Assembly (NCBI GenBank): GCA_963930645.1 | Contig: OZ005660.1 | Coordinates: 198,419,427 to 198,483,426 of the forward strand | Origin: Salticus scenicus | Taxonomy: Eukaryota > Arthropoda > Arachnida > Araneae > Salticidae | Direction of reading: 5' to 3' | Length of the DNA stretch: 64,000 bases | The notes under the pieces: generated by a model | What the model was told of the DNA's origin: nothing | Database searches by the model: none | The model's input: only the letters and a program-made list of their open reading frames with translations | Program-made: the position numbers and the translations under genes | Shown: in pieces, positions 1 to 12,400 of the stretch | Layout of the letters: each line of letters opens with the position of its first letter | Numbering within the stretch: position 1 is the stretch's first letter

Positions 1-832
1 TTGAACTGCAAATCTGTGATAATTTAACCCTATAACCGTTGCAGGCGGCTTTGTACAAATGTGCATAAAGGGAATTATTTTTTAGTAATCGTTATGAAAT
101 TTACAAAAATTATTTATAATAGAGATAGTCAACTGGGAAAAAAAATTGTATGTGTAGGTGTCCCGCCACCCCCCCGGGGGAGAAGTCCCCCCTCGAGGGG
201 AGTAAACTTTCAAGACGGGTATCTTTCGAAAGGTCTCGTCAATACCTTTAAAACGAATGGTTGAACTGTAAATCTGTGATAATTTAACCCTATAACCGTT
301 GCAGGCGGCTTTGTACAAATGTGCATAAAGGGAATTATTTTTTAGTAATCGTTATGAAATTTACAAAAATTATTTATAATAGAGATAGTCAACTGGGAAA
401 AAAAATTGTATGTGTAGGTGTCCCGCCACCCCCCCGGGGGAGAAGTCCCCCCTCGAGGGGAGTAAACTTTCAAGACGGGTATCTTTCGAAAGGTCTCGTC
501 AATACCTTTAAAACGAATGGTTGAACTGTAAATCTGTGATAATTTAACCCTATAACCGTTGCAGGCGGCTTTGTACAAATGTGCATAAAGGGAATTATTT
601 TTTAGTAATCGTTATGAAATTTACAAAAATTATTTATAATAGAGATAGTCAACTGGGAAAAAAAATTGTATGTGTAGGTGTCCCGCCACCCCCCCGGGGG
701 AGAAGTCCCCCCTCGAGGGGAGTAAACTTTCAAGACGGGTATCTTTCGAAAGGTCTCGTCAATACCTTTAAAACGAATGGTTGAACTGTAAATCTGTGAT
801 AATTTAACCCTATAACCGTTGCAGGCGGCTTT
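1..832. repeat. 260-bp satellite, three full copies plus a 52-bp partial
   Basis: Units begin at 1, 261 and 521, and a partial unit runs from 781 to about 832. Copies are almost identical; the first differs at one base near its start (ttgaactgca against ttgaactgta), so the array is young or homogenised. Each unit has a GC-rich core with two short palindromes (CCCCCCCGGGGG and CCCCCTCGAGGGG) in AT-rich sequence. The window starts at a unit boundary, so the array probably extends to the left. Small open frames of 67 and 78 codons recur in every unit, but 260 is not a multiple of three and they show no protein-like features, so I treat them as non-coding. Confidence 0.95.
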
Positions 833-962
833 TTCCGCTTCTGTTTTCTGTCGCTAGACCGTTGCAAGCGGCTTTTCCCCCTCATCCCTAAGTGTAGTTA
901 GACCGTTGCAGACGGTTTATCTTTAACTAGAATTTCTTCTCCTAAACCGTTAAAGACGGCTT
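812..962. repeat. Degenerate 17-bp motif repeated every ~45 bp
   Basis: The satellite's end motif ACCGTTGCAGGCGGCTT recurs with drift near 816, 858, 902 and 946 (aagcggctt, gacggttta, aaagacggctt variants). Each copy is weakly self-complementary (ACCG...CGGT/CGGC). This looks like the decayed edge of the satellite array, or an older shorter repeat from which the 260-bp unit grew. Confidence 0.7.
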
Positions 963-2751
963 CTCCCAGGTATCGTTTCTCCCCTGCAAGTTTGGGTGAT
1001 TGACAAGGGGTTGAACTTTCGGCAAAAAATAAAGATGAGTGTTGACGCGTGTCTATTGAGATATCGATAAACTTACAATAGGTAAAATTCCAAGTAGTTT
1101 TCCTTTTTCTATAGTAACGACACGTGCATTGCAGATAAGAAATGCAATTGAAAATCTTACTCTTATGAGATGGGAACTAATTTTGTTTTGTTATACTGAA
1201 AATGAAATATATATATGTTACAGCTTACATATTATAATTAAAAAAAGAGTATACCTATATATATATATATTAATTTTATTTAAAATAGCATTGTATTTTC
1301 TTTCAAATTCGGGTATTAGGACTGTAAGTGGGATATAAAACTGATTAAAAAAAAATACATAATATTTTGAAATTAAATTTTAAAAGTTAAAATATAGGGA
1401 AACACTAATATTAATTTTAAAATTTTGTTTATGTGTATTATATTATTTTAATTATCTCGTTTAAAAAAAAATACTGTTAAAATATTTTTCAAGGAAGATA
1501 ACAACAACAACGATAATAATAATGATAATTATAATAATATGTAATGAAAAATCTATCAAGATTAATAAAGAAATAAAAAGATCAATAATAAATTATAAGT
1601 AACGCAAAATTTTGCACTTGTTTCTAAATATAGAATATTCATTTGTGGTCATCTTAAATTTCAGGATGCGTTAAATGTGTTCCGTTAAATGAAAGTATGA
1701 ATAATACTTTAGATTTCCTGAATTCTGACCAAGACCATAATATAGAAGGTGTCATGATATGCAGTGCATTCATATGAATAAAATACTTGGAAAAAAAAAA
1801 AAAAGTTGTATTTTTACGTAAATGTAAATGGCCAAAAATATACATGCTTCTGTGTGTATGTGTAATCTTCAGAATGTGTTATTTATAAGGCAGTAAAATT
1901 AATGTTGCTGAATGGTATTTAGGTTACAGCTATGCGTAATCTAGCTACATGATATAACTGAATCATATATGTATAAAACTTGTTTCAAAGCGATTTCCAT
2001 TTCTCAAAAAGCAATAAATTCTTCTCAATAAAAAATTATTACAAATGAAAGAAAAAAATCATTAATGTTATGAACATGCATATAGACTAGCGTCGTCTCT
2101 AAATGACTGTACTTACTACATTTGTAACAGATTAATATATATATATAACAGTTCGGATTTTATTGTATATAATTTTCTAAAATATTTTCTATTTAAAAAT
2201 CCCTTCGGGATATGAAAGAAACGGGTTGAGTTTGAGTATTAGAAATCTATAAATGAAACCGATATACACATGAGAAGTTCAATAATTATTTCTGATAAAC
2301 TGAATACGAGAAAACCATAAATGAAATTACTAATCAACATGCAAATGCAAAATTAAATAACAGTTTCTGATAAACTGAACAAAAATATTAAGAGATTTAA
2401 ATTAATTCACTAAAGGATATTTTTTTACCAAAATTAACTCTGCAAATAGAATATTTGAACACCATTTCCAGGAGAAATCTGAAGTGACTTCGCTTGACGT
2501 TCTGGAAATTCTAGTAATTAAGAGTTACTTAAATAAATTTAAATCAGATAAACCGCAAAATAAACAAAAAGAAAAATCGTGTTAGGGTAGTATTTTTCCC
2601 CAAGTTATATGTCATTTTTAAAGTATTCACATTTTTCTATCCGTTTCAATGAAAGAACAATAAACAGTAAATTTGCCATATTCAACATTTATCTTATTAT
2701 TGTTATTAATCATTTTGTTATGCGTTTTTAATAGTTTGACAGTATTAAAAC
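963..2751. other. AT-rich stretch, no gene seen
   Basis: Holds low-complexity runs, (TA)n short tracts, a poly-A run near 1791-1804 and CAA/AAT triplet runs near 1500-1530. The open frames of 63-69 codons here start on TTG or show no domain, and I see no splice-framed coding block. Confidence 0.6.
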
Positions 2752-2802
2752 GAATCATAAATATTTAATGAAATTTTATTTTTCCGACTGAGTGAAAATA
2801 AT

Positions 2803-2874
2803 GCCTGGACCGGGAGTCGAACCCCGGATCTTTGACTTACAAGGTCAAGCCTCTACCAATTGAGCTATCCAGGC
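2803..2874 (-). tRNA. tRNA-Thr(TGT)-like sequence, probably a pseudo-tRNA or SINE head
   Basis: Read on the minus strand, a 72-nt cloverleaf can be drawn: perfect 7-bp acceptor stem GCCTGGA/TCCAGGC, anticodon stem TTGAC/GTCAA, seven-base loop CTTGTAA with anticodon TGT, and T-loop TTCGACT. Compared with the plus-strand copy one base at the 3' side of the D stem differs (GAGG for GAGC), breaking a D-stem pair. Both copies have a G-G mismatch in the T stem. No CCA is encoded. The location inside an inverted repeat with mobile-element features makes a derived, non-functional copy more likely than a working gene. Confidence 0.6.
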
Positions 2875-3086
2875 CGACAATCGGTCAGCATTACTCACTC
2901 AGACAACCTTAAATATGATTTTATTCCAATCAGTTGATTGTGATTTTAATAAAAATTGTTTTTTTTTCCCCATTGTTTAATGGTGTTTTCCTTTACCTGC
3001 GGCTTATTTCTGTTCAGCTAGCTAAATGATAGACCAGATGTTTCTGCCTTAAGGTTGTCTGAGTGAGTAATGCTGACCGGTTGTCG

Positions 3087-3158
3087 GCCTGGATAGCTCA
3101 ATTGGTAGAGCCTTGACCTTGTAAGTCAAAGATCCGGGGTTCGACTCCCGGTCCAGGC
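3087..3158 (+). tRNA. tRNA-Thr(TGT)-like sequence
   Basis: A 72-nt cloverleaf with complete acceptor stem, intact D stem GCTC/GAGC, anticodon stem TTGAC/GTCAA, anticodon TGT in loop CTTGTAA and T-loop TTCGACT. The only visible flaw is one G-G mismatch in the T stem. Internal A-box (TAGCTCAATTGGTAGAG) and B-box (GGTTCGACTCC) promoters fit RNA polymerase III. There is no long T run directly after the 3' end, since the sequence continues as catTATTTTCAC. It could be a functional tRNA gene, but its placement in one arm of an inverted repeat suggests a mobile tRNA-derived unit. Confidence 0.65.
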
Positions 3159-5770
3159 ATTATTTTCACTCAGTTGGAAAAATAAAATTTCATTAAATAT
3201 GATTTTCTTCCAGTCAGTTGATTGGGATTTTAATAAAAATTGAATCATAAATAGTTTTATCCCATAGACCTTAATATATAAAAATTCTTTTTTGCCTCTC
3301 AGTTGAAAAGAACTGTCATTCTTAACCAAAAACGTGCCTACTGATTTATACCTTATTTAAATATAGATTTTAGACGGAAACACGTTGTAAATAATTCGAG
3401 TTTGTAACTCATAATTATAATGTATTTTTTATTTTAACCATGAAAAGATCTTTAAGTTCTGTGATCATCAAGATCCATATAAATTGTGTGATGATGACTT
3501 ATAACATATATATACCAAATTTTAGCTCAACCCATTAAGGCGTTTAGAAGATATCGCACTTCTTATTTTTTGAGCCCAAACTCCACAGTCAATAAATGAT
3601 AAAAAATTATTCTTAGAGTTCCTGTAGAAGTCTAATCCCTATACCCATCGAAAACGGAGACAATCTAATTGCGCACCTCTCACTTTAATTTCAACGCTTA
3701 TGTTTGAATTGCACTACACCCTCCCCCCCTCTAAAATTGTTAATCTGATTGTATCCCTCACTTCTTATCTCACCAGGGTATGTCGCCATTTTTTAATCAT
3801 TGTCGCCATTTTTAATCATTGCATGAATGTATATATATAAAATATATTCATGTTCAATTGTTTCAAAAAGAGGAAATTGACAATTTAATATTCGCATTAT
3901 TATGCATAAATATATATTTAAACTGATATGTTAAAATTTAACATCCTTTGAAACGGACATGCACGAAATATGAATAAGTTAAAGCTATAAAAGTAGGAAA
4001 GAAGTACCATGCATTCTAATGTTTAAAAACTATATTTAATTGATTGACGGTTTTGAAGGTTATTGATATTTATTACACTATGTAGGAAGTAATATATTTA
4101 ATGGTTATAGTTATCTTGAAAAAAGGCAAATAAAATGGTGAATAACTGAAGTTATTTTAAATTATTATGTATCTCAGAAAAAACCGTTTATGAATTTTTT
4201 TCCCAGAAAAGCACAGAAAACTCAGATAATTTATATGGGTCTGTTATGACCTTATTATGTATATGCATTTTAGCTTAAAATTTTATTATAAGATTATTCT
4301 TTCCATTCTTCGCTCCGGAAAATGTTTAAAAAATTCTTAAATTAATTTCTGTTTATAAAAGAGTATTAGTATAGCTTTTCTAGCTACTGTATTTTCTATG
4401 CAAAATGAATGAAGACAAATTAAATATGAACTATTTTTGGGAATTGATGCATAATCTATGCGATATGCACACTTTATCTTCCTTATTTGAAATTTTATTC
4501 ATATTAATTACAATGCATGAGTCGTAATCTTGATTAATCTTAATATAACAATTTAATGGTTTTTCATTTTTATTTATTATTATTTATTTACAATGGAGTA
4601 TTTGTTTAAAAAAATAATAATTTTCTGTATTATTTATTTTTGATTTAGAAAGAAATAATCATTTATAGTTTTTAAAAATATAACTTTTTAATATTTTTTC
4701 ATGTATGAGATTTCCAATATTCTAATAACAAGGACTGCGTCATACCGAGAAAACGTGGTTGGTACCGAGAAAATGTATCAAGTTATTATGGTGTAAAAAC
4801 CAACTGGTTGCACCATGTTTTTAAGCCTGGGTAGAACAGCTTCCATAAGGGTCTTTCAAAAGTTTCATAGCCTATATTTATATAACATACCTGCCAACCT
4901 TTGAGAATCAAAATTATGGAGATTTTTTATACGACATAGTTCATGCCGTAAATAGAATATTAATAGCACACTAATTGCTGGAAAGAGATGATCAAATAAA
5001 AGGGGAATTTTGCAGTAACTAGAGGCTTTCTTCTTATTGCAAATGAGGAAAAAAAAATATTGAATTTAAAATACTACTAGACTATATTAAATTCTAACCA
5101 CACTTAAATTATATATATACATACACAGATTTTGGAAAAAAATTTCAAACCTGAAAAATCTATTCTTCATTTTTCCCATGTTTACAAATTTGGTATAGAT
5201 ATGACGTATAAATATTTAATTTAATTGAGTAAAAATAGATAGATTCATTAAGTTCAGCAATAAAGTCTAAAAATAATTATATACATGAGAAATATTGAGC
5301 ACTTCTGTTGCTTTATTTTTTCTGAATTGATCATTGATCAATATCCAGAGATGGGGAAAGGGGGGAAATAAAAAAGTAAATACAGATTTAAAAATATTAA
5401 ACTGTTTCAATTCCACTTCTAGACTCTAATAAAGCTAATTTTAAATGAATATTATCATTTATGTTTCAGAAGGATAAAGACTGGGAGATAAAAGACTTCC
5501 GCTAAACATTTGATTGCTCATCGCTAGTTGGAGATAAAAAAAAGGGGGGGGGGAGGATAAAAAATAGCTAAATGAGCAAGAAATATTTAACAATTCTATT
5601 TCTTTATAGGTTCTAGAATATCATAAAGCAAGTTTGAATTTATGTTGACATTTATGTTGTGTATGGAGAAAGATTGGGAATCGTTGGGAATCGTTGAACA
5701 TTTGATCGCCGATTGTACCATGGTGTTTCCTTTTATAAAATGAACGATATCCGCGACTTTTTTATAAAGG

Positions 5771-5808
5771 AAGAAATAAATTCGCGGAATTCCGCGAATT
5801 TATTTCTT
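5771..5808. repeat. 38-bp perfect palindrome centred on GAATTC
   Basis: The two 19-base halves are exact reverse complements with no spacer; the core reads TTCGCGGAATTCCGCGAA. It could extrude as a cruciform or form an RNA hairpin. No promoter or gene lies next to it, so its role is unknown. Confidence 0.85.
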
Positions 5809-6907
5809 TATTTTTTTAAAGATAAATTTGCATCGCTTGTTTTTATATATTCATAATTTTCAGGGTTTCTTGTATACTTAAGTCAAGTTTTTAGTGTTTA
5901 ATCTTTGTCCCTGTTTTTTTTTTTTTTTTTTTTTTTTCAGAATAACTCTATAACAAATAATTTCAGTCGTTTCTTGAAGTTGATATGCTTGTTATTGGAA
6001 AATTTTAAACAAGATTGGTGCGTTTCAAGAAACAATGAATAAGAAAGTTGTAATAATTATAAATGAACTTATTTTGACAATAAATTTGAATTCTATATAA
6101 AAGTAGTTACATTAATCAAGGGGAGGGAGAAAGGGTATGTACCCACCACCCCTCACTCAAAAGCATTTGTCAAATAAAGTTGTTCCGAAACCTAATTTAA
6201 ATTTTTTATAAGTATAAGTAAGTTTTAAATATATGTAAGTTTATATAACAGTTTTCGTTATTTTACTGCTTAATCTCTAATCTGTATTTATTGTATTAAA
6301 TTTCAGGGTAAGGGATGGTCGTGTGAATTCCACATCAAATATTTACCTACTTACTTATCCTAATGTTAGAAAAGGATAAAGTATTCTCGTCAAATTTTCG
6401 AAATAGAGATTTTTTTTTTTTTTTCACCAGGTTTCCTGAATCTAAAAAACATATTTTTATAGCGGTTAATCTATCTCTCTATATATGTGAGTTAACAGCA
6501 TATCCCAAGAACAAATAGTAGTAGGAAGACGGTATTTTATATTTTTATCATATAGTAATGCTACATTAAACTTTTCATTGAGATCAAGAAAAGAGTTCGT
6601 ATACAGGGCCATCCAAGAGATTTCAAATACATTAAGTCTACGGGCGAAATTTCTTATACAGTATAACATCTATAGATTGCCTTAAAAAAATAACATGAAA
6701 TAAACTTTTTTTTTTCATGCAACAAAGCATATTTTGCGCGGCGTGTGATATGGATTTCATTCATTATTCATATACAGGGCTACCCAAAGTATTTGGATAC
6801 ATTCGGGCTACAGTTTTAAATTGCTGGAATTGTATTTCATTTTGTGCTATGTGTTTTTGATCCAAGATTAAATTTAAGTACACAGCGTAATATGTATATG
6901 TTTTGTA

Positions 6908-7116
6908 GCTAGTTTACAGAGCACCCCAAAATTATGATAAACTTTTTTTCGATTGAATGTAATTGATTCAAATGCATTGTTATATTTCACTATGTTGACG
7001 AACTCTGTCCAGGTAGAAAAATTAATTTTTAATGCCCATACTGTAAATAGAGTATTTTTTTAAGTTTGTTTTCTGACTGTCGTATTTTGTATAATATCAC
7101 GTTTTGAGGTGCCCTG
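6908..7116. mobile_element. MITE-like element with imperfect terminal inverted repeats
   Basis: Left end ACAGAGCACCCCAAAAT matches the reverse complement of the right end (TTTTGAGGTGCCCTGA) at most positions over about 25 bp. Two other copies of a similar left end (TACAGGGC.A.CCAA) occur near 6603 and 6774. No target-site duplication is clear and there is no coding content. Confidence 0.35.
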
Positions 7117-7339
7117 AACACGAAGGTGAAATTTTTAGCGTTTTATTTTATTGTATATAGATTTTCAGCATAACATCCAAAAAAAAAAAAAAAAAAAAAA
7201 AAAGAAAAAGGAAGAAAGAAAGAAAAGAAAAGAAAACTGCAGGAAATTCAAATTGTTTATTTTGAAACTGGTTCTTGATTGCCACTTTAAAAGTTCATTA
7301 CAATTTGAAAGTTTCAAGGCTAATTGATAACAGCGTAGA

Positions 7340-7373
<34 letters not shown>

Positions 7374-8341
7374 AAAAGTAGGCATTATAATTAAACAGGG
7401 GGTTGAGGGGAGCGGAGAATGCCGCCTCCTAAACTCCCATTTTAATCCTCTCACTCAGTATTATATTTCAAATAAACTCTCCGTAAACCGATTTTAGCTT
7501 ATTTTTAAACTAGATGGAACTGCATTATCTTACCGTATTTATTTACGTCTAAATATAAAATCTATCTGCGTAGCTTTGAAATGCAAGGTAAGAGAAAGCC
7601 TTCTGGGAGACACACAAATTATTTAATTTTTAATAAACCAGATAATTTTTAATATACCAGAGTTTTATTTTTTTCTGTTTTCATAAGAAAAATATATCGG
7701 ACTTATAAAAAATTTCGATTTCCAGTTTTTATTTTATTTATACGTTTTGAAAGATCTTGAAGAGAATTTGATCATTTATGAAAAAGCCTGCATGTCTATG
7801 TACGCGAAAAAACTTTCATAGCAGCTCTAATTCAAAAATTAATGAGCAGAATTTTTGTAAAACTTTTATTTAGTTGCAGTTTGACATAAACTGGTGTCTA
7901 TTAAATTTCAGCATACATAGCTCAATGGGGGGCGCTATTCTATAATTTTTTCATAATTTAATTAAAAAGTCTTGGATTGATGCCTCGTGTGGTGATTAGA
8001 TCCTAGTAAAATAGTACACAATGTGTACATTATTAAAATATTTATTTTGTTCCGATTTTATCATACCTTTAGTCTCATAAGCTCTAGAGCCTTTTTCCTA
8101 CCTTGTATTCAATGTACAACCATGATAACCGCAGATCTGAATTTAATCTTACGTAGCAATAAATCTTAATGTAATATATTATGAAAAAGTCCCAGTTTGT
8201 ATTTTAACTGCTCATTATCATAAATGTAGTATAGTTTCAGACTCAGAGCTATCGTTATACGATTTGAATTTTCCATTACCTTTGGGGCCTTTACTAATTC
8301 TGAGCGAAATGCCTCATTCATATATTCCCAATTAACCGAGG

Positions 8342-8575
8342 GGCCCACCAGCGGCCGAGCGGTTCTGCGCTCAAAGCCGATAGGTGGGAGGTGCCGGGTT
8401 CGACCCCAGGTCGCACTCATCGATTTAGCCGTTCGCATTTTTCCATGGTTTCCTCCGAAACTCGCGTAAATAAGGGCTAGGACTCCTTAGAAAGACCCCC
8501 ACGGAGGGCATTTCCCCTATAGGCCTAGGACACTTACGGAGTCAATCGGCCTTAATCATACAGCCAACCAACCAT
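8342..8575 (+). mobile_element. tRNA-derived SINE with target-site duplication
   Basis: The head resembles a Ser/Leu-type tRNA with A-box GCGGCCGAGCGG (8351-8362) and B-box GGTTCGACCCC (8397-8407), an internal Pol III promoter. A ~150-bp tRNA-unrelated body follows (tccatggtttcctcc, agaaagaccccc, ggagggcattt, tataggcct motifs). The flanks carry an 11-bp direct repeat differing at one base (ATTAACCGAGG at 8331-8341, ATTAATCGAGG at 8576-8586). The same family recurs at 13808-14036 and as two decayed copies near 29620 and 30010. SINEs are non-autonomous and need LINE enzymes; no LINE was recognised in this window. Confidence 0.85.
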
Positions 8576-8586
8576 ATTAATCGAGG

Positions 8587-9414
8587 CTAATAATTCCTGA
8601 TGCATTAAGACACTTTATCTTGAAAAATTCAGAATATAGTTCTAGAAATAAATTCATTTTAAATTCGGGTGATATTTACTGAACTACAAAAACTGCGGAT
8701 TTGAAATAACCGCGTAACGCGAGTAAGAATACACTCGGTCCTCTCTCCTATTATTTCCCCCATAACCTTACATAAAAAAATCTTACTTGTTGCATATTTT
8801 CCACACATTTTCGATTTTCTAAGTATTTTTTTCTGTAAAATAATAAAAGCGATATTTTTCAATAGATAATTTTTCGAGGATAAGGATTTGATACACAGGG
8901 ATTGGAGGGGAAATTTTCGATAAGAAATAAAAAATTCGGATTCAAATAATCGAAGTACATAAAGCATCCCAATTTCTTGAACCACCATGAATTTTCCCGT
9001 GTGAATTCTCTAATTGCCTGGACTAATATTTAGCATACTTAGGGGGGAAATTCCATTGAAAAAAGAAATTTTCATTAAAATTTTATTTTTATTTATTTAT
9101 TGTTAATATTTAACAGAAGATAATTTAAGAATTAGCAAAAAAGTGAAACCTAAATAAATATTATACTTTTTTTTTTCTTCGAGTTTCTTTATTTTGATTT
9201 TTCTTTTGTTATATTCAAAGTTTAAAACATAATGTTTACGTACCTGTAACAAAGTAGAAGAAGTATAGCTTACACGCTTTCTCTGCGAATTATATTCTAA
9301 ATGCCTGAATATTAACAACTTTGTCAGCAAATCACCCTTATTTTCTGAAACCTACGAAGTATTAGTAATAACAATTGTTTCGGGTGAAACTATAAAAATA
9401 CAAACCTTCATCAG

Positions 9415-9448
<34 letters not shown>

Positions 9449-12400
9449 TGTTTTTGTGCTCACTCATATTAAAAACATTCACCTGATTAATTGTTTTGTA
9501 TAAATATTTCTACTCAAAACAAATAAAAATAATTTGCATTGGCATGTTTACCTATAGGATCATTTTTGAGCACCTGATTAATTATTATGTTTAACTATTT
9601 CTATTCAAAATAAGTTGAAATAATTTTTAATTGGAATATTTTTACATAGGGCTCATTTTTGATTCGTAAATATTGTATTTAATCTATTGTTGTTGCGTTT
9701 GCTATCAAAGGTTATTGTTAATCGCAAGTTAAATTTGCGTAAAGCATTTAAGTTAAATTTAATGAATGATTTTACATGGCAAAACTGTTAATTACTTATA
9801 AATAAGAAGATAAAAAATTTCCATGCAATGATTTAAATCTAATTTGGCAATACGCAACAGAAAGTCTGTCAAATATTGCCAGAAAAAATTAAATAAATAC
9901 AAATTTTCCTTATTAAATAATTTGTTTTTATTTAAATTACTAATATAAATAAAAAGATTTTTTTTTAAATTTTATCTATGTATCCCCTTTTTCTCAACAC
10001 ATAAATAAATTCTTCCAGTTTCAATAATTTTTTTGGCTCACTTGTAGATTTTTTTCAAATGAGAATAAGTTCTAAAATAATTTTAATTTATTATTATTAT
10101 TATTTATTTATTTTGATGTAATACTTATTTTTCTCTAGTAAAATTAATTGCTATATGGAAGAAAGATTGTAAACATGAGTGAAATGACGCATTTTTAAAA
10201 TAATCAAATCAGTTCAACTGAAACGAAATACAGCTAAAAAGTATCAAACCATATTTTTACGAGAAAAATTTACTGTCTTAAAATTTCACAGCAATGACCT
10301 TTAGGAGTCAGGATTAGCTCCTTATTGTTATCTACCGCATTGTTATCTATGAGATTTGACACTTGTCACTCCGCCCCTGCTCCCCCCAAAAATTACTAAC
10401 GTTCTTGAAAGCAATACCTTTTATACTCAAAACCTATTTAAAAGAGTTCCTAGTCGAATGTGCTTAACGTTTTAGAAAGCATGAGTGAAAAAATAGGTAA
10501 CGGCTATTGGGTTAATATGGAAATATTACGCCGAATTCAAGAAATTTAGTTAAAGTGGAGGTGATTTTAAAATGAGAAAGGCTTATCGCTTTTGGTGGAA
10601 TCAAATTAACCGAAAACAAATTTGATATTTTGACGATTTGCTTACAATCGAGTACAATGAAAGTGTCCCTGCATACTATAAAAGAAACGGATGATAAATG
10701 ATAAGCGAAATTCTATTTTATAATATTGCAGTTTACATGTTCCTGTCTGTTTATAACTTCCTGTAAAACTCCTGTGAAGGTGCAAGCATCAGTAAGCAGT
10801 TTTTGATATTTTGTTACGGTAAGAAAGCAGCTTGTTTATTGTTTTGTTTTTCACCCCGGAAAGTGATCAAATTTTGAAAGTTAGTCAGGAATTTATATAA
10901 AAGTTAAGTGAACTATCCTGTAGCATTTGCGATTTCATAAAATATGCAGTGCTGTGCGGAAAGTTCTCTTATACTAACAAATTGGTTTTAAATCAGCATA
11001 TAGACAATTGAAACATTCATGCCACTCACAGAAAATTGTTTCAGGTATGTTAAAAATTTGTTATTTTAAACTACATTTAGTATTTTCATGACTTTTTTTT
11101 TTCTTTTTATTTGATATTATACTTTTATGAATATTGGTTTTATTACTTATGCACTTAGATTTGTTTGATTTACTTTTGTAAGAATATGTTTCATGTATAT
11201 TTGCTTGTTTAATTAGATCATATAATCTATTAAATTGACATACATTTTTAATGTTTTCAATGCTCGCGTATTTTTTAAACTATTAGCAACTTTCCTTTCC
11301 CTCTTCAGTTAAAATACTAGCAAATGAATTAAGTTTTTCTTTATAATATAAATGTAAAAAAATAAAAATTTTAATTATACAGAACAATGAAATAACTGAA
11401 TGAAAATGATAGTAAATTGAAGTTGTAGGATTCTCATCACACATAAAAACTGAGTGAGAATTTCACACTATTACTCAGAAACAAAGCGAGGTATTTAAAA
11501 AGAATGTGAGAACAGAAAAATACATAAATAAATAAAATTCTGGATTAATGTGTAATTGTTTTCTATTGCTATTTCTAGTTTGATGTTTTATTGTAGAAGT
11601 ATAATGTATTTTTGAAACTGATCGAAAATGTAATTTTCTTACCCAAGTTTTTTTCTTTTTTTCTTTTTTAAATCATTCAACATTTGTAAAGGGTTTTGTT
11701 TGAAGTAGCTTATTTTTGTGAAGGGTGAAAAGTTTATCAAGTTTCAAGATGAAGGGGTCTGTGAGGAAAACTTAGGTCTCATTACAAAAATTTTCTCCTT
11801 AAAATAAAAACTGACCTTTGATAAATCTGTTTAATTTTGAAAATTAATCATCCCTGCTATGAATAGGCTGCCTGAATAATCGATTGCACTCTGCTGTATT
11901 TCTCCCAAAAATCTGATATTCAGTTTCTAATTTATAAAAGGTTTCTATCCATATTAATGGGCTTAGCTCTATAAAAATGAACTGTCATTATTTAAATGAA
12001 ACCTTAATTGTAATTTTAATTTTCAAAATGACATTTTTCACCAAAAGAGGACTCGTGCCAAGAAGTTCGCAAGAGCTTTATTTTCATGCTAAATTTAGAT
12101 TCACAAAACTATGTACAGATTTTTTATAATTTCGTAAAAACACAACCCTGTCTGAAAAGTCTGGACAGACCCCTGAGCAGAGCTCGAAATTCGTGGTCGC
12201 TAGTCGTATTTTGCAACTATAAATTTTGTTTTGACGACCGTGATTTTACAACCACTCATCACTTTTGACGCCGAACTTTCTGTTATTTCATTATTTTTAA
12301 TGAGGCATGTGACATCTCGAAAGTTTCGTTTTTAGTACTTCAATTTATTCAATAACATTCTGTAATGTGTTATTCTATAAACAAATTTTGCCATAGAGTT

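Larger units (their letters stand above)
2761..3200. repeat. Inverted repeat, 152-bp arms, each containing a tRNA-like sequence
   Basis: Arms 2761-2912 and 3049-3200 are reverse complements with only a few mismatches, separated by a 136-bp spacer. Each arm has a tRNA-Thr-like core bracketed by a shorter imperfect inverted repeat (CTGAGTGA..AATGC / GCATT..TCACTCAG). A ~50-bp segment follows both arms as a direct repeat (2909-2960 and 3193-3243). The whole block is bounded by the 12-bp direct repeat GAATCATAAATA at 2752-2763 and 3242-3253, which could be a target-site duplication. It looks like a tRNA-carrying mobile unit duplicated in inverted orientation. Confidence 0.8.
3254..8329. other. 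AT-rich intergenic stretch, no gene seen
   Basis: No coding block with splice support was found. Visible structure: a diverged ~190-bp tandem pair at about 5340-5720 (both copies carry a 'tctaga..ataaagc..' start and a 'gactggga/gattggga' core), a 38-bp palindrome at 5771-5808, poly-T at about 5917-5938, poly-A at 7180-7203, poly-T at 7345-7369 and a MITE-like pair of ends at 6908-7116. Confidence 0.6.

Noticed and set aside
61..784. Recurring 67- and 78-codon open frames in the satellite
   Set aside because: They recur only because the 260-bp unit does. They start on GTG or other non-ATG codons, have no domains, and the unit length is not a multiple of three.
10732..10793. Possible exon between attgcag and a gtaagc donor
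   Set aside because: An open frame of ~20 codons with splice-like borders, preceded by a TATAAAAG at 10677, but no recognisable protein and no partner exon.
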